NCBI RefSeq assembly: GCF_019345465.1 | Contig: NZ_JAHKRC010000015.1 | Span: 1 to 64,000 of the forward strand | Length of the DNA: 64,000 bases | Reading direction: 5' to 3' | Source of the DNA: Pseudomonas sp. NKUCC02_KPG | GTDB taxonomy: Bacteria; Pseudomonadota; Gammaproteobacteria; Pseudomonadales; Pseudomonadaceae | Shown here: piece by piece, positions 41,875-50,107 of the stretch | How positions within the stretch are numbered: position 1 is the stretch's first letter | Layout of the letters: every line of letters starts with the position of its first letter | Program-made: the position numbers and the translations under genes | The notes under the pieces: model-generated | Databases searched by the model: none | What the model was told of the DNA's origin: nothing | What the model saw: only the letters and a program-made list of their open reading frames with translations

Positions 41875-43722
41875 TCAGCGGTTACGCGTCAGCAGTGCCG
41901 GCTTCTCGCCACGAGGGCGGTTCGGCAGTTGATCGAGCTGCTCAGGCGTCGGGAAGCGATCGCTTTTCGACTCTTTGTGCATGATCTTCGGCTGATTCTC
42001 ACGTGGGCCTTTAACCGCTGGCTCTTGACGGGCATCGTCACGGGCCGGGCGGTTTTCGCGACGGGCTTGACCGTCACGCGGGGCACCACTGCGTGGACCG
42101 CTGCGCTTGGCAGGCGGTGTGCCAGTGGTAGCGCCGCTGCCAGTACGCGGAGCATTCTGACGACCACCGGTACGCGCGGCAGGTGCTGCGCCAGTGCCTT
42201 GAGCCGGAGCTCCCGGACGACGGCCGCGGCTCTGGTTGTTTTTGTTCTGGTACGGGCTGACGTAATCAGCGCGGTTACCAAAGTTGTCCACATCGTCATC
42301 ACGGAACTCGTCCGGCGCACGGTTGGCGTCTGAACGAGGCGCTGGCTGACGCTGCTCACGGGCAGGCTGAGCTTCGCGTGGCTTTTGCTCACGAGCTGGA
42401 CGCTCGCTGCGAGCAGCCGCCGGTTTTTCTTTGCTCTTTTCCTTGCCCTTGTCTTTACGACCGCCGCCACCGCCCGGGTTACCCGGACCGTCGCCACGTG
42501 GACCGCGTGGCGTGTTGCGCGGGTTACGCACATCCGGACGCTCGCGTACTTCAGGCTTTTCGGCCTCTACGGTGCTGGAGTCAAAACCCATCAGATCACC
42601 ATCGGCGATTTTCTGGCGGGTCATGCGCTCGATGCTTTTCAGCAGTTTTTCTTCGTCCGGAGCGACCAGCGAGATGGCCTCACCCGAACGACCGGCACGG
42701 CCAGTACGGCCGATACGGTGAACGTAATCTTCGTCGACGTTTGGCAGCTCGAAGTTGACCACGTGTGGCAACTGATCGATATCCAGGCCGCGAGCGGCGA
42801 TATCGGTCGCTACCAGAATGCGTACGGCACCGGCTTTAAAGTCGGCCAGGGCTTTGGTTCGTGCGTTCTGGCTCTTGTTGCCGTGGATGGCCACAGCGCT
42901 AAGGCCGTGCTTGTCCAGGTACTCGGCCAGACGGTTGGCACCGTGCTTGGTCCGGGTAAAGACCAGAACCTGTTCCCAGGCGCCTGCGGTGATCAAGTGC
43001 GCCAGCAGGGCACGCTTGTGGGTAGCGGGCAGACGGAAAACCCGTTGCTCGATACGCTCGACCGTGGTGTTGGGTGGCGTAACTTCGATACGTTCCGGGT
43101 TGCGCAGCAGCTTGCCGGCCAGATCGGTAATGTCCTTGGAGAACGTCGCCGAAAACAGCAGGTTTTGACGCTTGGCTGGCAGACGCGCGAGGACTTTTTT
43201 CACGTCATGGACGAAGCCCATGTCGAGCATGCGGTCGGCTTCGTCGAGCACCAGGATTTCAACGTGGGACAGATCTACGCTGCCTTGACCGGCCAGGTCG
43301 AGCAAACGACCCGGGCAGGCAACCAGTACGTCAACACCGCGGGCCAGAGCCTGGACCTGAGGGTTGGTACCCACACCGCCGAACACGCAGGCGCTGACGA
43401 ACTTCAGATCGCGGGCATAGAGCTTGAAGCTCTCGTGCACCTGGGCGGCGAGTTCGCGGGTCGGTGTCAGGACCAGCACGCGTGGTTGGCGTGGGCCGTG
43501 GCGCTGGGATTTGTCCGGGTGGCCATTGGGAAACAGCTTTTCCAGGATCGGAAGAGCGAAGCCGCCGGTTTTACCAGTACCTGTCTGAGCCGCAACCATC
43601 AGGTCGCGACCTTGCAACACGGCGGGGATGGCCCGCTGTTGCACCGGAGTAGGCTCGGTATAGCCCGCAGCTTCAATGGCGCGGACTAAAGCCTCGGAGA
43701 GACCGAGGGAAGCAAAGGACAT
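41875..43722 (-). CDS. rhlE: DEAD-box RNA helicase RhlE
   Basis: ATP-dependent RNA helicase of 615 aa. The first ~370 residues carry the two RecA-like domains: TPVQQRAIPAVLQG, AAQTGTGKTGGFALP, PTRELA, VLDEADRMLDMG, SATFSKD, VATDIAARGLD, HRIGRTGRAG. Beyond residue ~400 is a long basic, disordered tail rich in Arg, Gly, Pro and Lys, expected to bind RNA. Start 43722 (MSFASLGL) begins at the Q-motif region; the upstream ATG at 43755 adds 11 residues. The tail is much longer than in E. coli RhlE (~450 aa), as in other Pseudomonas. Confidence 0.93.
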   Translation of the reverse strand: MSFASLGLSEALVRAIEAAGYTEPTPVQQRAIPAVLQGRDLMVAAQTGTGKTGGFALPILEKLFPNGHPDKSQRHGPRQPRVLVLTPTRELAAQVHESFKLYARDLKFVSACVFGGVGTNPQVQALARGVDVLVACPGRLLDLAGQGSVDLSHVEILVLDEADRMLDMGFVHDVKKVLARLPAKRQNLLFSATFSKDITDLAGKLLRNPERIEVTPPNTTVERIEQRVFRLPATHKRALLAHLITAGAWEQVLVFTRTKHGANRLAEYLDKHGLSAVAIHGNKSQNARTKALADFKAGAVRILVATDIAARGLDIDQLPHVVNFELPNVDEDYVHRIGRTGRAGRSGEAISLVAPDEEKLLKSIERMTRQKIADGDLMGFDSSTVEAEKPEVRERPDVRNPRNTPRGPRGDGPGNPGGGGGRKDKGKEKSKEKPAAARSERPAREQKPREAQPAREQRQPAPRSDANRAPDEFRDDDVDNFGNRADYVSPYQNKNNQSRGRRPGAPAQGTGAAPAARTGGRQNAPRTGSGATTGTPPAKRSGPRSGAPRDGQARRENRPARDDARQEPAVKGPRENQPKIMHKESKSDRFPTPEQLDQLPNRPRGEKPALLTRNR

Positions 43723-43999
43723 GAGAAATCCTGTTCTAGTTAGGGCTTGGCCCAAAGGGATAGTCTTGCCTGGCGTGAATGGCGTTTAAGATGACGCAAT
43801 CCCGTCCGGTCCTGCTCCAGTCCACAAGGCTCATGCGCACCGCTCGCGCGGGCAAGAGCTGCGCAGTAGCGGGGTTGAGTGGCTTGTACAAGGACGAGCG
43901 GCCGGGCGTAAGCCTGGCGGAAAGCCCGGAGTATAACAGAGCAATCACGGCGCGCCGATTTCATGCTGCCCAACGGTTTTTTCAAGAGGAGCCAAAAAA

Positions 44000-44094
44000 C
44001 CTGTAGTCGCTGCCGAAGGCTGCGAAGGGTTGCGAAGCAACCCGTTCCCTCGAAGGCCCATCGGACCTTCTCGCAGCCTGCGGCAGCGACTACC
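44000..44094. repeat. REPIN, GTAGTCGCTGCC family, copy A7
   Basis: Inverted arms CCTGTAGTCGCTGCCGAAGG and GCCTGCGGCAGCGACTACC just 3' of metF. The centre contains GGGTTGCGAAGCAACCC, a second small hairpin. Confidence 0.9.
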
Positions 44095-44103
44095 GTTTTC
44101 TGT

Positions 44104-44949
44104 TTAGCGCGGCAGCTTGAGGTTGTTCCAGATCGCCAGGCTCGGATCAGCCTGGTTCAGGGTGTAGAAGTGCAACCCCGGTGCGCCGCCATCAAGCAGG
44201 CGCTCGCACATTTCGCTGATGACCTGCTCGCCAAACGCCTGGATGCTCTGCGTATCGTCGCCATAGGCTTCAAGTTGCTTGCGGATCCAGCGCGGGATTT
44301 CAGCACCACAGGCGTCAGAAAAACGCGCCAGCTTGCTGTAGTTGGTGATCGGCATGATGCCCGGCACGATAGGGATCATCACTCCTGCAGCTTCCACGCG
44401 CTCGACAAAACGGAAGTAGCTGTCGGCGTTGAAGAAGTACTGGGTGATCGCACTGTCAGCGCCAGCTTGGGCCTTGCGTACGAAGTTGCTGATATCGTCT
44501 TCGAAGTTGCGCGCTTGCGGGTGCATTTCCGGGTAGGCGGCCACTTCGATGTGGAAGTGATCGCCGGTTTCTTCACGAATGAAGCTCACCAGGTCATTGG
44601 CGTAGCGCAGCTCACCACTGGCCATGCCCATACCCGAAGGCAGGTCGCCGCGCAGTGCAACAATGCGTTTGATACCTGCAGCCTTGTACTGGGCCAACAG
44701 GCCGCGCAAATCGGCCTTGCTGTCACCCACGCAGGACAGGTGCGGTGCAGCAGGCACTTTTACTTCGCTCTCCAGCTGCAGCACGGTATTGATCGTGCGG
44801 TCGCGGGTCGAGCCACCGGCACCATAGGTGCAGGAGAAAAAATCCGGGTTGTAGGTCGCCAGTTGGCGAGCCGTGTTCATCAGCTTTTCATGTCCAGCAT
44901 CGGTCTTGGTCGGGAAGAACTCGAAGCTGAAACGACGGTCTTGAGACAT
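44104..44949 (-). CDS. metF: 5,10-methylenetetrahydrofolate reductase
   Basis: Flavoenzyme of 281 aa, reducing methylene-THF to methyl-THF for methionine synthesis. SFEFFPTKTDAGHEKL, FFSCTYGAGGSTRDRT and PHLSCVGDSKADLRGLL are MetF signatures. Start 44949 (MSQDRRFS) is chosen; the ORF continues 19 residues upstream. It lies 100 bases after ahcY on the same strand with a terminator between, so it may be read by leakage from the ahcY riboswitch or from its own promoter. Confidence 0.96.
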   Translation of the reverse strand: MSQDRRFSFEFFPTKTDAGHEKLMNTARQLATYNPDFFSCTYGAGGSTRDRTINTVLQLESEVKVPAAPHLSCVGDSKADLRGLLAQYKAAGIKRIVALRGDLPSGMGMASGELRYANDLVSFIREETGDHFHIEVAAYPEMHPQARNFEDDISNFVRKAQAGADSAITQYFFNADSYFRFVERVEAAGVMIPIVPGIMPITNYSKLARFSDACGAEIPRWIRKQLEAYGDDTQSIQAFGEQVISEMCERLLDGGAPGLHFYTLNQADPSLAIWNNLKLPR

Positions 44950-45008
44950 GGGAATACCCTTGCGTACGCGAAGGAGGCCAGTGATGCCCCCTGACGCTGA
45001 ACTCACAC

Positions 45009-45047
45009 AAAAAAAAGGCGGTCAGTGCAAGCCTGACCGCCTTTTTT
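45009..45047 (-). terminator. Intrinsic terminator between ahcY and metF
   Basis: GGCGGTCAG pairs with CTGACCGCC over a 7-base loop, followed on the minus strand by eight T. It begins 3 bases after the ahcY stop. Six T also follow on the plus strand. Confidence 0.92.
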
Positions 45048-45049
45048 AA

Positions 45050-46459
45050 TCAGTAGCGATAAGCGTCTGGCTTGAACGGGCCTTCGACGGTAACGCCGAT
45101 GTAGTCAGCCTGTTGCTTGGTCAGTTGCGTGACCACGCCGCCGAAGCCGCGAACCATTTCCAGGGCCACTTCTTCGTCCAGCTTCTTCGGCAGGACTTCT
45201 ACGGTCAGGCGCTCGGCTTGCAGCTCGGCTGGCAGGTCAGCGTACTTCTGGGCGAACAGGAAGATCTGGGCCAGAACCTGGTTGGCGAACGAACCGTCCA
45301 TGATGCGGCTTGGGTGACCTGTGGCGTTGCCCAGGTTAACCAGACGGCCTTCGGCCAGCAGGATCAGGTAGTCGTCGTTCTGTGGGTCGAATTCGCCCAG
45401 GCCAGTACGGTGAACCTTGTGAACCTGTGGCTTCACTTCTTCCCATGCCCAGTTCTTGCGCATGAAAGCGGTGTCGATTTCGTTGTCGAAGTGACCGATG
45501 TTGCACACTACGGCGCGTTTTTTCAGCGCAGCCAGCATGTTTTTGTCGCACACGTTAACGTTACCGGTGGTGGTCACGATCAGGTCGATCTTGCCCAGCA
45601 GCGCAGCATCGATGCTGGCAGCAGTGCCGTCGTTCTGGCCGTTGATGAACGGCGAAACCACTTCAAAACCGTCCATGCAGGCTTGCATGGCGCAGATCGG
45701 GTCAACTTCGGACACTTTAACGATCATGCCTTCCTGACGCAGGGACTGGGCCGAACCCTTGCCCACGTCACCGTAGCCGATGACCAGTGCTTGCTTGCCG
45801 GACAACAGGTGGTCAGTACCACGCTTGATGGCATCGTTCAGGCTGTGACGGCAGCCGTACTTGTTGTCGTTTTTGCTTTTGGTGACCGAGTCGTTGACGT
45901 TGATCGCAGGGATCATCAGCTCGCCTTTGGCCAGCATGTCCAGCAGACGGTGAACACCGGTGGTGGTTTCTTCAGTCACGCCGTGGATCTTTTTCAGCAT
46001 GGCCGGGTATTTCTTGTGCAGCAGCTCGGTCAGGTCGCCGCCGTCGTCGAGGATCATGTTGGCATCCCAAGGCTCGCCATCTTTGAGGATGGTTTGCTCA
46101 AGGCACCACTCGTACTCTTCTTCAGTCTCGCCTTTCCAGGCGAAAACCGGGATACCGGCAGCAGCGATAGCAGCGGCAGCCTGATCCTGAGTCGAGAAGA
46201 TGTTGCACGAGGACCAACGCACTTCGGCACCCAGGGCAACCAGGGTTTCGATCAGTACGGCGGTCTGGATGGTCATGTGAATGCAGCCCAGAATCTTCGC
46301 GCCCTTGAGCGGTTGTTCTGCTGCATAACGGCGGCGCAGACCCATCAGGGCTGGCATTTCGGACTCGGCGATGAACGTTTCGCGACGGCCCCATTGGGCG
46401 AGGGACATATCAGCGACTTTATAGTCGGTAAAACCTGCAGGCGTGTTTACAGCGCTCAT
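45050..46459 (-). CDS. ahcY: Adenosylhomocysteinase
   Basis: NAD-dependent S-adenosylhomocysteine hydrolase, 469 aa, producing homocysteine and adenosine. Visible: ADMSLAQWGRRE, the substrate-binding GCIHMTIQTAVLIETL, the NAD fold VIGYGDVGKGSAQSL and the C-terminal DAYRY (KPDAYRY). A TTG codon precedes ATG 46459, which sits behind GGAGG. The bacterial insertion around residues ~150-190 is present. Controlled by an SAH riboswitch. Confidence 0.97.
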   Translation of the reverse strand: MSAVNTPAGFTDYKVADMSLAQWGRRETFIAESEMPALMGLRRRYAAEQPLKGAKILGCIHMTIQTAVLIETLVALGAEVRWSSCNIFSTQDQAAAAIAAAGIPVFAWKGETEEEYEWCLEQTILKDGEPWDANMILDDGGDLTELLHKKYPAMLKKIHGVTEETTTGVHRLLDMLAKGELMIPAINVNDSVTKSKNDNKYGCRHSLNDAIKRGTDHLLSGKQALVIGYGDVGKGSAQSLRQEGMIVKVSEVDPICAMQACMDGFEVVSPFINGQNDGTAASIDAALLGKIDLIVTTTGNVNVCDKNMLAALKKRAVVCNIGHFDNEIDTAFMRKNWAWEEVKPQVHKVHRTGLGEFDPQNDDYLILLAEGRLVNLGNATGHPSRIMDGSFANQVLAQIFLFAQKYADLPAELQAERLTVEVLPKKLDEEVALEMVRGFGGVVTQLTKQQADYIGVTVEGPFKPDAYRY

Positions 46460-46488
46460 CAAGAGCCTCCATTCGTTTAATCGCGAAT

Positions 46489-46586
46489 GGGCGCCGTTGT
46501 GCGTTTAGTGCCTGAACAGGGGACCCTGATCAAACAACGCCCCATCCGAGCCTGACAGGTTGAACCTGCTGCAGCGCCCCTCGGAC
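46489..46586 (-). promoter_or_regulatory. SAH riboswitch upstream of ahcY
   Basis: On the minus strand TCCGAGGGGCGCTGCAGC, then TCAGGCTCGGA, then CAACGGCGCCC. These are the conserved blocks of the S-adenosylhomocysteine riboswitch: CCGAG/CTCGG closes the main stem, and GGGCGC near the 5' side can form the pseudoknot with GCGCCC at 46489-46494. The GGAGG ribosome site lies ~20 bases further on. SAH binding is known to turn such genes on. Confidence 0.93.
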
Positions 46587-46636
46587 AGGTGGCGGGAACG
46601 GTACTGGGTATTAATGACCGTTTTGAAACGGGGGGT

Positions 46637-46665
46637 ATTATAGCCATCCGGGCAAGTGATCCCAA
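46637..46665 (-). promoter_or_regulatory. Sigma-70 promoter of ahcY
   Basis: On the minus strand TTGGGA (46665-46660), a 17-bp spacer and a consensus TATAAT (46642-46637), about 50 bases before the riboswitch. Confidence 0.75.
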
Positions 46666-46771
46666 GGCTTTTTCTTTGACCCTATCGAGACCATAGTCCA
46701 AGGTTAATAGAGCTAAGTGCCGTGGTCTGACATCATGGCCCGCATCTAAGGCAAGACGGTCAGGAGCGAAT

Positions 46772-47161
46772 ATGAATTTTCACACCCGCAAATGGGTTAA
46801 ACCCGAAGACCTCAACCCCAACGGCACCCTGTTCGGTGGCAGCCTGCTGCGCTGGATCGACGAAGAAGCCGCGATTTACGCCATCGTCCAACTGGGCAAC
46901 CAGCGCGTGGTCACCAAGTACATCTCCGAAATCAACTTTGTCAGTGCTTCGCGCCAGGGCGACATCATCGAACTGGGCATCACCGCCACTGAATTTGGCC
47001 GCACCTCGATCACTCTGACCTGCGAAGTGCGCAACAAGATCACCCGCAAAAGCATCCTGACGGTGGACAAGATGGTCTTCGTCAACCTGGGCGAGGACGG
47101 CCTGCCCGCACCGCACGGGCGCACCGAGATCAAATACGTCAAAGACCAGTTTCAGGACTGA
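46772..47161 (+). CDS. YciA-like acyl-CoA thioesterase
   Basis: Hot-dog fold thioesterase, 129 aa, hydrolysing acyl-CoA to free CoA and fatty acid. LNPNGTLFGGSLLRWIDEEA near residue 11 is the conserved N-x-x-x-x-x-GG-x-x-x-x-x-D motif, and INFVSASRQGDIIELG follows. Ribosome site AGGAG precedes the ATG. Divergent from ahcY, with the riboswitch and its promoter in the 312-base gap. Confidence 0.9.
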   Translation: MNFHTRKWVKPEDLNPNGTLFGGSLLRWIDEEAAIYAIVQLGNQRVVTKYISEINFVSASRQGDIIELGITATEFGRTSITLTCEVRNKITRKSILTVDKMVFVNLGEDGLPAPHGRTEIKYVKDQFQD

Positions 47162-47184
47162 TGACCAGGCTTGATGCCTGGCCT

Positions 47185-47279
47185 ATGTAGTCGCTGCCGC
47201 AGGCTGCGAAGGGTTGCGCAGCAACCCGTTTAATTGGAGGCCCATCGGCCCCATCGCAGCCTTCGGCAGCGACTACAGG
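47185..47279. repeat. REPIN, GTAGTCGCTGCC family, copy A8
   Basis: Inverted arms TGTAGTCGCTGCCGCAGGCT and GCCTTCGGCAGCGACTACAG with the hairpin-capable centre GGGTTGCGCAGCAACCC, between the thioesterase and formate/nitrite channel genes. Confidence 0.9.
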
Positions 47280-47334
47280 TTTTGAGTGAACAGCTACAGC
47301 CCCTGCGTGTCGTACCTTTACACACGCAACGGTC

Positions 47335-48183
47335 ATGAAGCTCATGGAAACCCAAAAGTCCGGCAAAACCCCCAACCTGTCGGCTGAAGAAGAGCACGAC
47401 GTCACCAAAAACCAGCCACCACGCGCCGCCGTCCTGCACGAAATCATTCGCTTGCAGGGCGATCAGGAGCTGGAGCGCAGCATCGCCGCCCTGTTCTGGT
47501 CGGCACTCGCCGCAGGGCTGACCATGGGCCTGTCGCTTATGGCCATGGGCTTGCTCAACTCGCGCCTGCCCGACGGCGAAGCCTTCAAGGTCATCGCCAG
47601 CTTCGGTTACTGCGCAGGTTTTTTGGCCGTCATCCTTTCCCGCCAGCAATTGTTCACCGAAAACACCCTGACCGCCGTGTTGCCGATCATGAGCAAACCC
47701 ACGCTCAACAATTTCGGGCGCCTGCTGCGGCTCTGGGGGGTGGTGCTGGTGGGTAACCTGATGGGCACCCTGCTGGTGGCCTACGTCATGCTGCACCTGC
47801 CGATTTTCGATACGCCGACCGACAAGGCCTTTCTTGAAATCGGCCGCAAGGTCATGGAAAACGACGCCAGTCAGATGTTTGCCAAGGGCATCGTTTCAGG
47901 CTGGATGATCGCCACCATGGTGTGGATGATCCCTTCCATGGAGAGTGCCAAGATGTGGATCATCATCCTCATCACCTACTTGATGGCGCTGGGCGACTTC
48001 ACCCACATCGTGGTCGGCACGGCCGAAGTGTCCTATCTGGTGTTTGCCGGGGAACTGCCCTGGAAAGACTTCTGGCTGATCTTTGCCGGCCCGACCCTGG
48101 CCGGCAATATCATCGGTGGCAGTTTTATTTTTGCCCTGATCAGTCACGCGCAGGTTCGCAGTGACACTAAAAAACTGCCCTGA
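47335..48183 (+). CDS. Formate/nitrite transporter family protein (YfdC-like)
   Basis: Inner-membrane protein of 282 aa with a ~60-residue hydrophilic N terminus and about six helices (SIAALFWSALAAGLTMGLSL; FGYCAGFLAVILSRQQLFTE; LWGVVLVGNLMGTLLVAYVM). LFTENTLTAVLPI and the GNIIGGSFIFAL near the C terminus match the FNT channel family, in particular its YfdC branch whose substrate is not known. A second possible ATG is at 47344. The stop is one base before the convergent hemolysin-III gene. Confidence 0.85.
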   Translation: MKLMETQKSGKTPNLSAEEEHDVTKNQPPRAAVLHEIIRLQGDQELERSIAALFWSALAAGLTMGLSLMAMGLLNSRLPDGEAFKVIASFGYCAGFLAVILSRQQLFTENTLTAVLPIMSKPTLNNFGRLLRLWGVVLVGNLMGTLLVAYVMLHLPIFDTPTDKAFLEIGRKVMENDASQMFAKGIVSGWMIATMVWMIPSMESAKMWIIILITYLMALGDFTHIVVGTAEVSYLVFAGELPWKDFWLIFAGPTLAGNIIGGSFIFALISHAQVRSDTKKLP

Positions 48184-48184
48184 A

Positions 48185-48802
48185 TCAGATCACGTAATGC
48201 GCGATGGCCACAAAGTGCAGCAGGCTGCCGGCAATCACAAACAGATGCCAGATACCGTGGGCATGGCGCAGGCGGTGGTCCAGGGCAAAAAAGATAATCC
48301 CCACGGTGTACATCACCCCGCCCGTGGCCAGCCAGATAAAGCCCGCGGTGCCCAGCGCCGCGAGTAACGGCTTGACGGCCACCAGCACAATCCAGCCCAT
48401 CACCGCGTAAATCACGATAGACAGAATGCGCGCCTCGGAGCGTGGCTTGATCTCTTGCAGCATGCCGATCACCGCCATGCCCCACACAATCCCGAACAGC
48501 GACCAGCCCCACGGGCCATGTAGCGTGACCAGGCAAAACGGCGTGTAACTGCCCGCGATCAGCAGGTAAATCGACAAGTGATCAAACTTTTGCATGATCA
48601 CCTTGGAGCGCCCGCGCACGCTGTGGTACACGGTCGATACGCTGTACAACAGCACCAGCGTGACGCCATAAATGGCCACACTGACAATCTTTTGCGGGCT
48701 GCCATCCAGGCACGCCATCACCAGCAACCAGATACTGCCCACTGCTGCTGCAACCGCACCCACCAGATGAGTCCAGGCGTTGAGCTTTTCACCGTGATAC
48801 AT
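48185..48802 (-). CDS. Hemolysin III / TrhA family membrane protein
   Basis: Seven-helix membrane protein, 205 aa, of the HlyIII/PAQR family. Signatures: GEKLNAWTHLVGAVAA with the first histidine, VYHSVRGRSKVIMQKFDHLS, and the C-terminal HGIWHLFVIAGSLLHF with the paired histidines of the probable zinc site. ATG 48802 (MYHGEKL) lies about 9 bases after GAGG; an upstream in-frame ATG at 48841 is less likely. Proposed roles range from membrane fluidity control to hydrolase; haemolysis is not implied. Confidence 0.9.
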   Translation of the reverse strand: MYHGEKLNAWTHLVGAVAAAVGSIWLLVMACLDGSPQKIVSVAIYGVTLVLLYSVSTVYHSVRGRSKVIMQKFDHLSIYLLIAGSYTPFCLVTLHGPWGWSLFGIVWGMAVIGMLQEIKPRSEARILSIVIYAVMGWIVLVAVKPLLAALGTAGFIWLATGGVMYTVGIIFFALDHRLRHAHGIWHLFVIAGSLLHFVAIAHYVI

Positions 48803-48937
48803 GTGCAACATCCTCAAGAACTGACAGTGCGACTGTGTCACCCGGTTACTAGATAAGGGTCAGGGGTGTGAAGTTAAAGGGCAATGCGGCGATTCAAGAT
48901 GTTCGTGATGGCGGCACCACGAGACCGCATCGCCAGC

Positions 48938-48962
48938 ATCGCGAGCAAGCCCGCTCCCACAT
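48938..48962. repeat. Single REP arm, GGGAGCGGGCTTGCTCGCGA family
   Basis: ATCGCGAGCAAGCCCGCTCC plus CAC without an inverted partner nearby, 40 bases 3' of the HEPN gene. Confidence 0.85.
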
Positions 48963-49002
48963 GATCCAGAAACTCGCCAGCGTTGGCTGCAGACGCTTCT
49001 CG

Positions 49003-49437
49003 TTAATCGCCAAATGCCTCAAACCGCAGCATCAGCACCTGTTCAAGCAACTGCTGCGTGCTGCCCAACAGGCTCGCCAACAATCCCTCATCTTCGTCCA
49101 TGTAACCTTCGTATTCCGCGAGGTTACGGCGCTCATGGCACAAGGCAAACAAACGCACCTGCACTTTGTCGATTGTTGACGTATGGATCAGGCTTTGAAA
49201 AACCAGATAACGCCGGTCTGATCGATACCCGTACAGCCGCAAGGCGGTCAGTGCAATGGCGTGGGCTGCGTTGTAGGCCAGATCGAAACGGCTGGCGAAA
49301 GACAACTGGGCGCTGCCTGCATCTTTCAGGCGATCAACCGCTGAACGCAGCAGCCCTTCACACTCCTTGCGATCGGGTGGTTCAACCTTCAAGCCTCCAG
49401 TGCGTACCAGATTTTCCAGGTTTTCATTTTTCTCCAT
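49003..49437 (-). CDS. HEPN-domain protein, putative toxin/partner of the adjacent nucleotidyltransferase
   Basis: All-helical protein of 144 aa. FASRFDLAYNAAHAIALTALR is typical of HEPN helices (here written as FASRFDLAYNAAHAI and ALTALR), and LCHERRNLAEYEG contains the R-N-x3-Y variant (Arg104, Asn105, Tyr109) that replaces the R-x4-6-H nuclease motif in many nucleotidyltransferase-linked HEPN proteins. ATG 49437 is behind GGAG and overlaps the end of the nucleotidyltransferase gene by 14 bases, giving tight coupling. It may be an RNase-like toxin or a substrate-binding subunit. Confidence 0.75.
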   Translation of the reverse strand: MEKNENLENLVRTGGLKVEPPDRKECEGLLRSAVDRLKDAGSAQLSFASRFDLAYNAAHAIALTALRLYGYRSDRRYLVFQSLIHTSTIDKVQVRLFALCHERRNLAEYEGYMDEDEGLLASLLGSTQQLLEQVLMLRFEAFGD

Positions 49438-50023
49438 CCACGGGCTCCAGCGGGTCATGACCGATCAGCGTGATTTTTTCCTGTTGCGCAACCCTCACGA
49501 CAAAGCTGTTTCCGGCAGCCAGCTTGGCGGCCCAGTCCTGAGGGGTGTAGAGCGTCGGGTTGATGGTACGACCCAACGATTCTTCAAGCGGCATCAGGTG
49601 CTCCATGACGTCACTGTAATGCAGGTTTTCACCCATCAGCATAAGGTCGATATCGCTGCCGACGTGTGCCTGATCCTTGGCAACCGAGCCATATACAAAT
49701 GCCCATTGCAACTGTTCTGCGAAAGGCATCAGTGCCACACGCAGCGGTTCAGAGAGCCCCGAGGTCTTGCGGATAATGCTCAGCAGCTCCTGATAAATCG
49801 GGCACTGTGCATTTGCCTGGTAGTGAGCCTGATTTCCCTGACGGGTCACAGTGAGAATGCCTGATCGCTCTAGACGCCCCAGCTCGCGCGTCAAACTGCC
49901 TTTGCCTACCTTTGCCCAACGTGCAATTTCATTGACGTAAAAGCTCTGGCCAGGCTTGCCAAAAAGCAGGCCCAGCACTTTTTGCTGCGTGGTGGTAAAG
50001 AGCGCATCACTGAGCGATAACAT
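49424..50023 (-). CDS. Winged-helix plus MNT-type nucleotidyltransferase, putative antitoxin
   Basis: Protein of 199 aa. Residues ~10-70 form a winged helix (QSFYVNEIARWAKVGKGSLT, RELGRLERSGILTVTRQGN). Residues ~95-190 form a minimal nucleotidyltransferase with the complete GS-x10-DxD motif (Gly112, Ser113, Asp124, Asp126) in YGSVAKDQAHVGSDIDLML. ATG 50023 follows GGAG. First gene of a two-gene unit with the HEPN protein. In the MntA-HepT type of toxin-antitoxin system the nucleotidyltransferase AMPylates the HEPN toxin; here an added DNA-binding domain could give autoregulation. Confidence 0.8.
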   Translation of the reverse strand: MLSLSDALFTTTQQKVLGLLFGKPGQSFYVNEIARWAKVGKGSLTRELGRLERSGILTVTRQGNQAHYQANAQCPIYQELLSIIRKTSGLSEPLRVALMPFAEQLQWAFVYGSVAKDQAHVGSDIDLMLMGENLHYSDVMEHLMPLEESLGRTINPTLYTPQDWAAKLAAGNSFVVRVAQQEKITLIGHDPLEPVDGEK

Positions 50024-50043
50024 GTTCACGGCTCCGCCTAAGA

Positions 50044-50080
50044 GTCCCAAAAAGGGAACGATAAGTCCCTTTTAGGGACT
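50044..50080. promoter_or_regulatory. Two operator-like palindromes before the nucleotidyltransferase gene
   Basis: AGTCCC-TTTTA-GGGACT (50064-50080) is a perfect 6-bp inverted repeat. GTCCC-AAAAA-GGGAA (50044-50058) is a near copy. Their centres are 21 bp apart, two helical turns, and lie 28 and 49 bases before the ATG, a suitable place for autorepression by the winged-helix protein. Confidence 0.6.
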
Positions 50081-50107
50081 GATCAAGCTTGACCTGTTAG
50101 AGCGGGA

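Noticed and set aside
42385..43689. 434-aa plus-strand ORF opposite rhlE
   Set aside because: Antisense of the helicase core, which carries all the expected motifs on the minus strand.
49437..49458. Upstream ATG at 49458 for the HEPN gene
   Set aside because: No ribosome site precedes it, whereas ATG 49437 has GGAG seven bases upstream.
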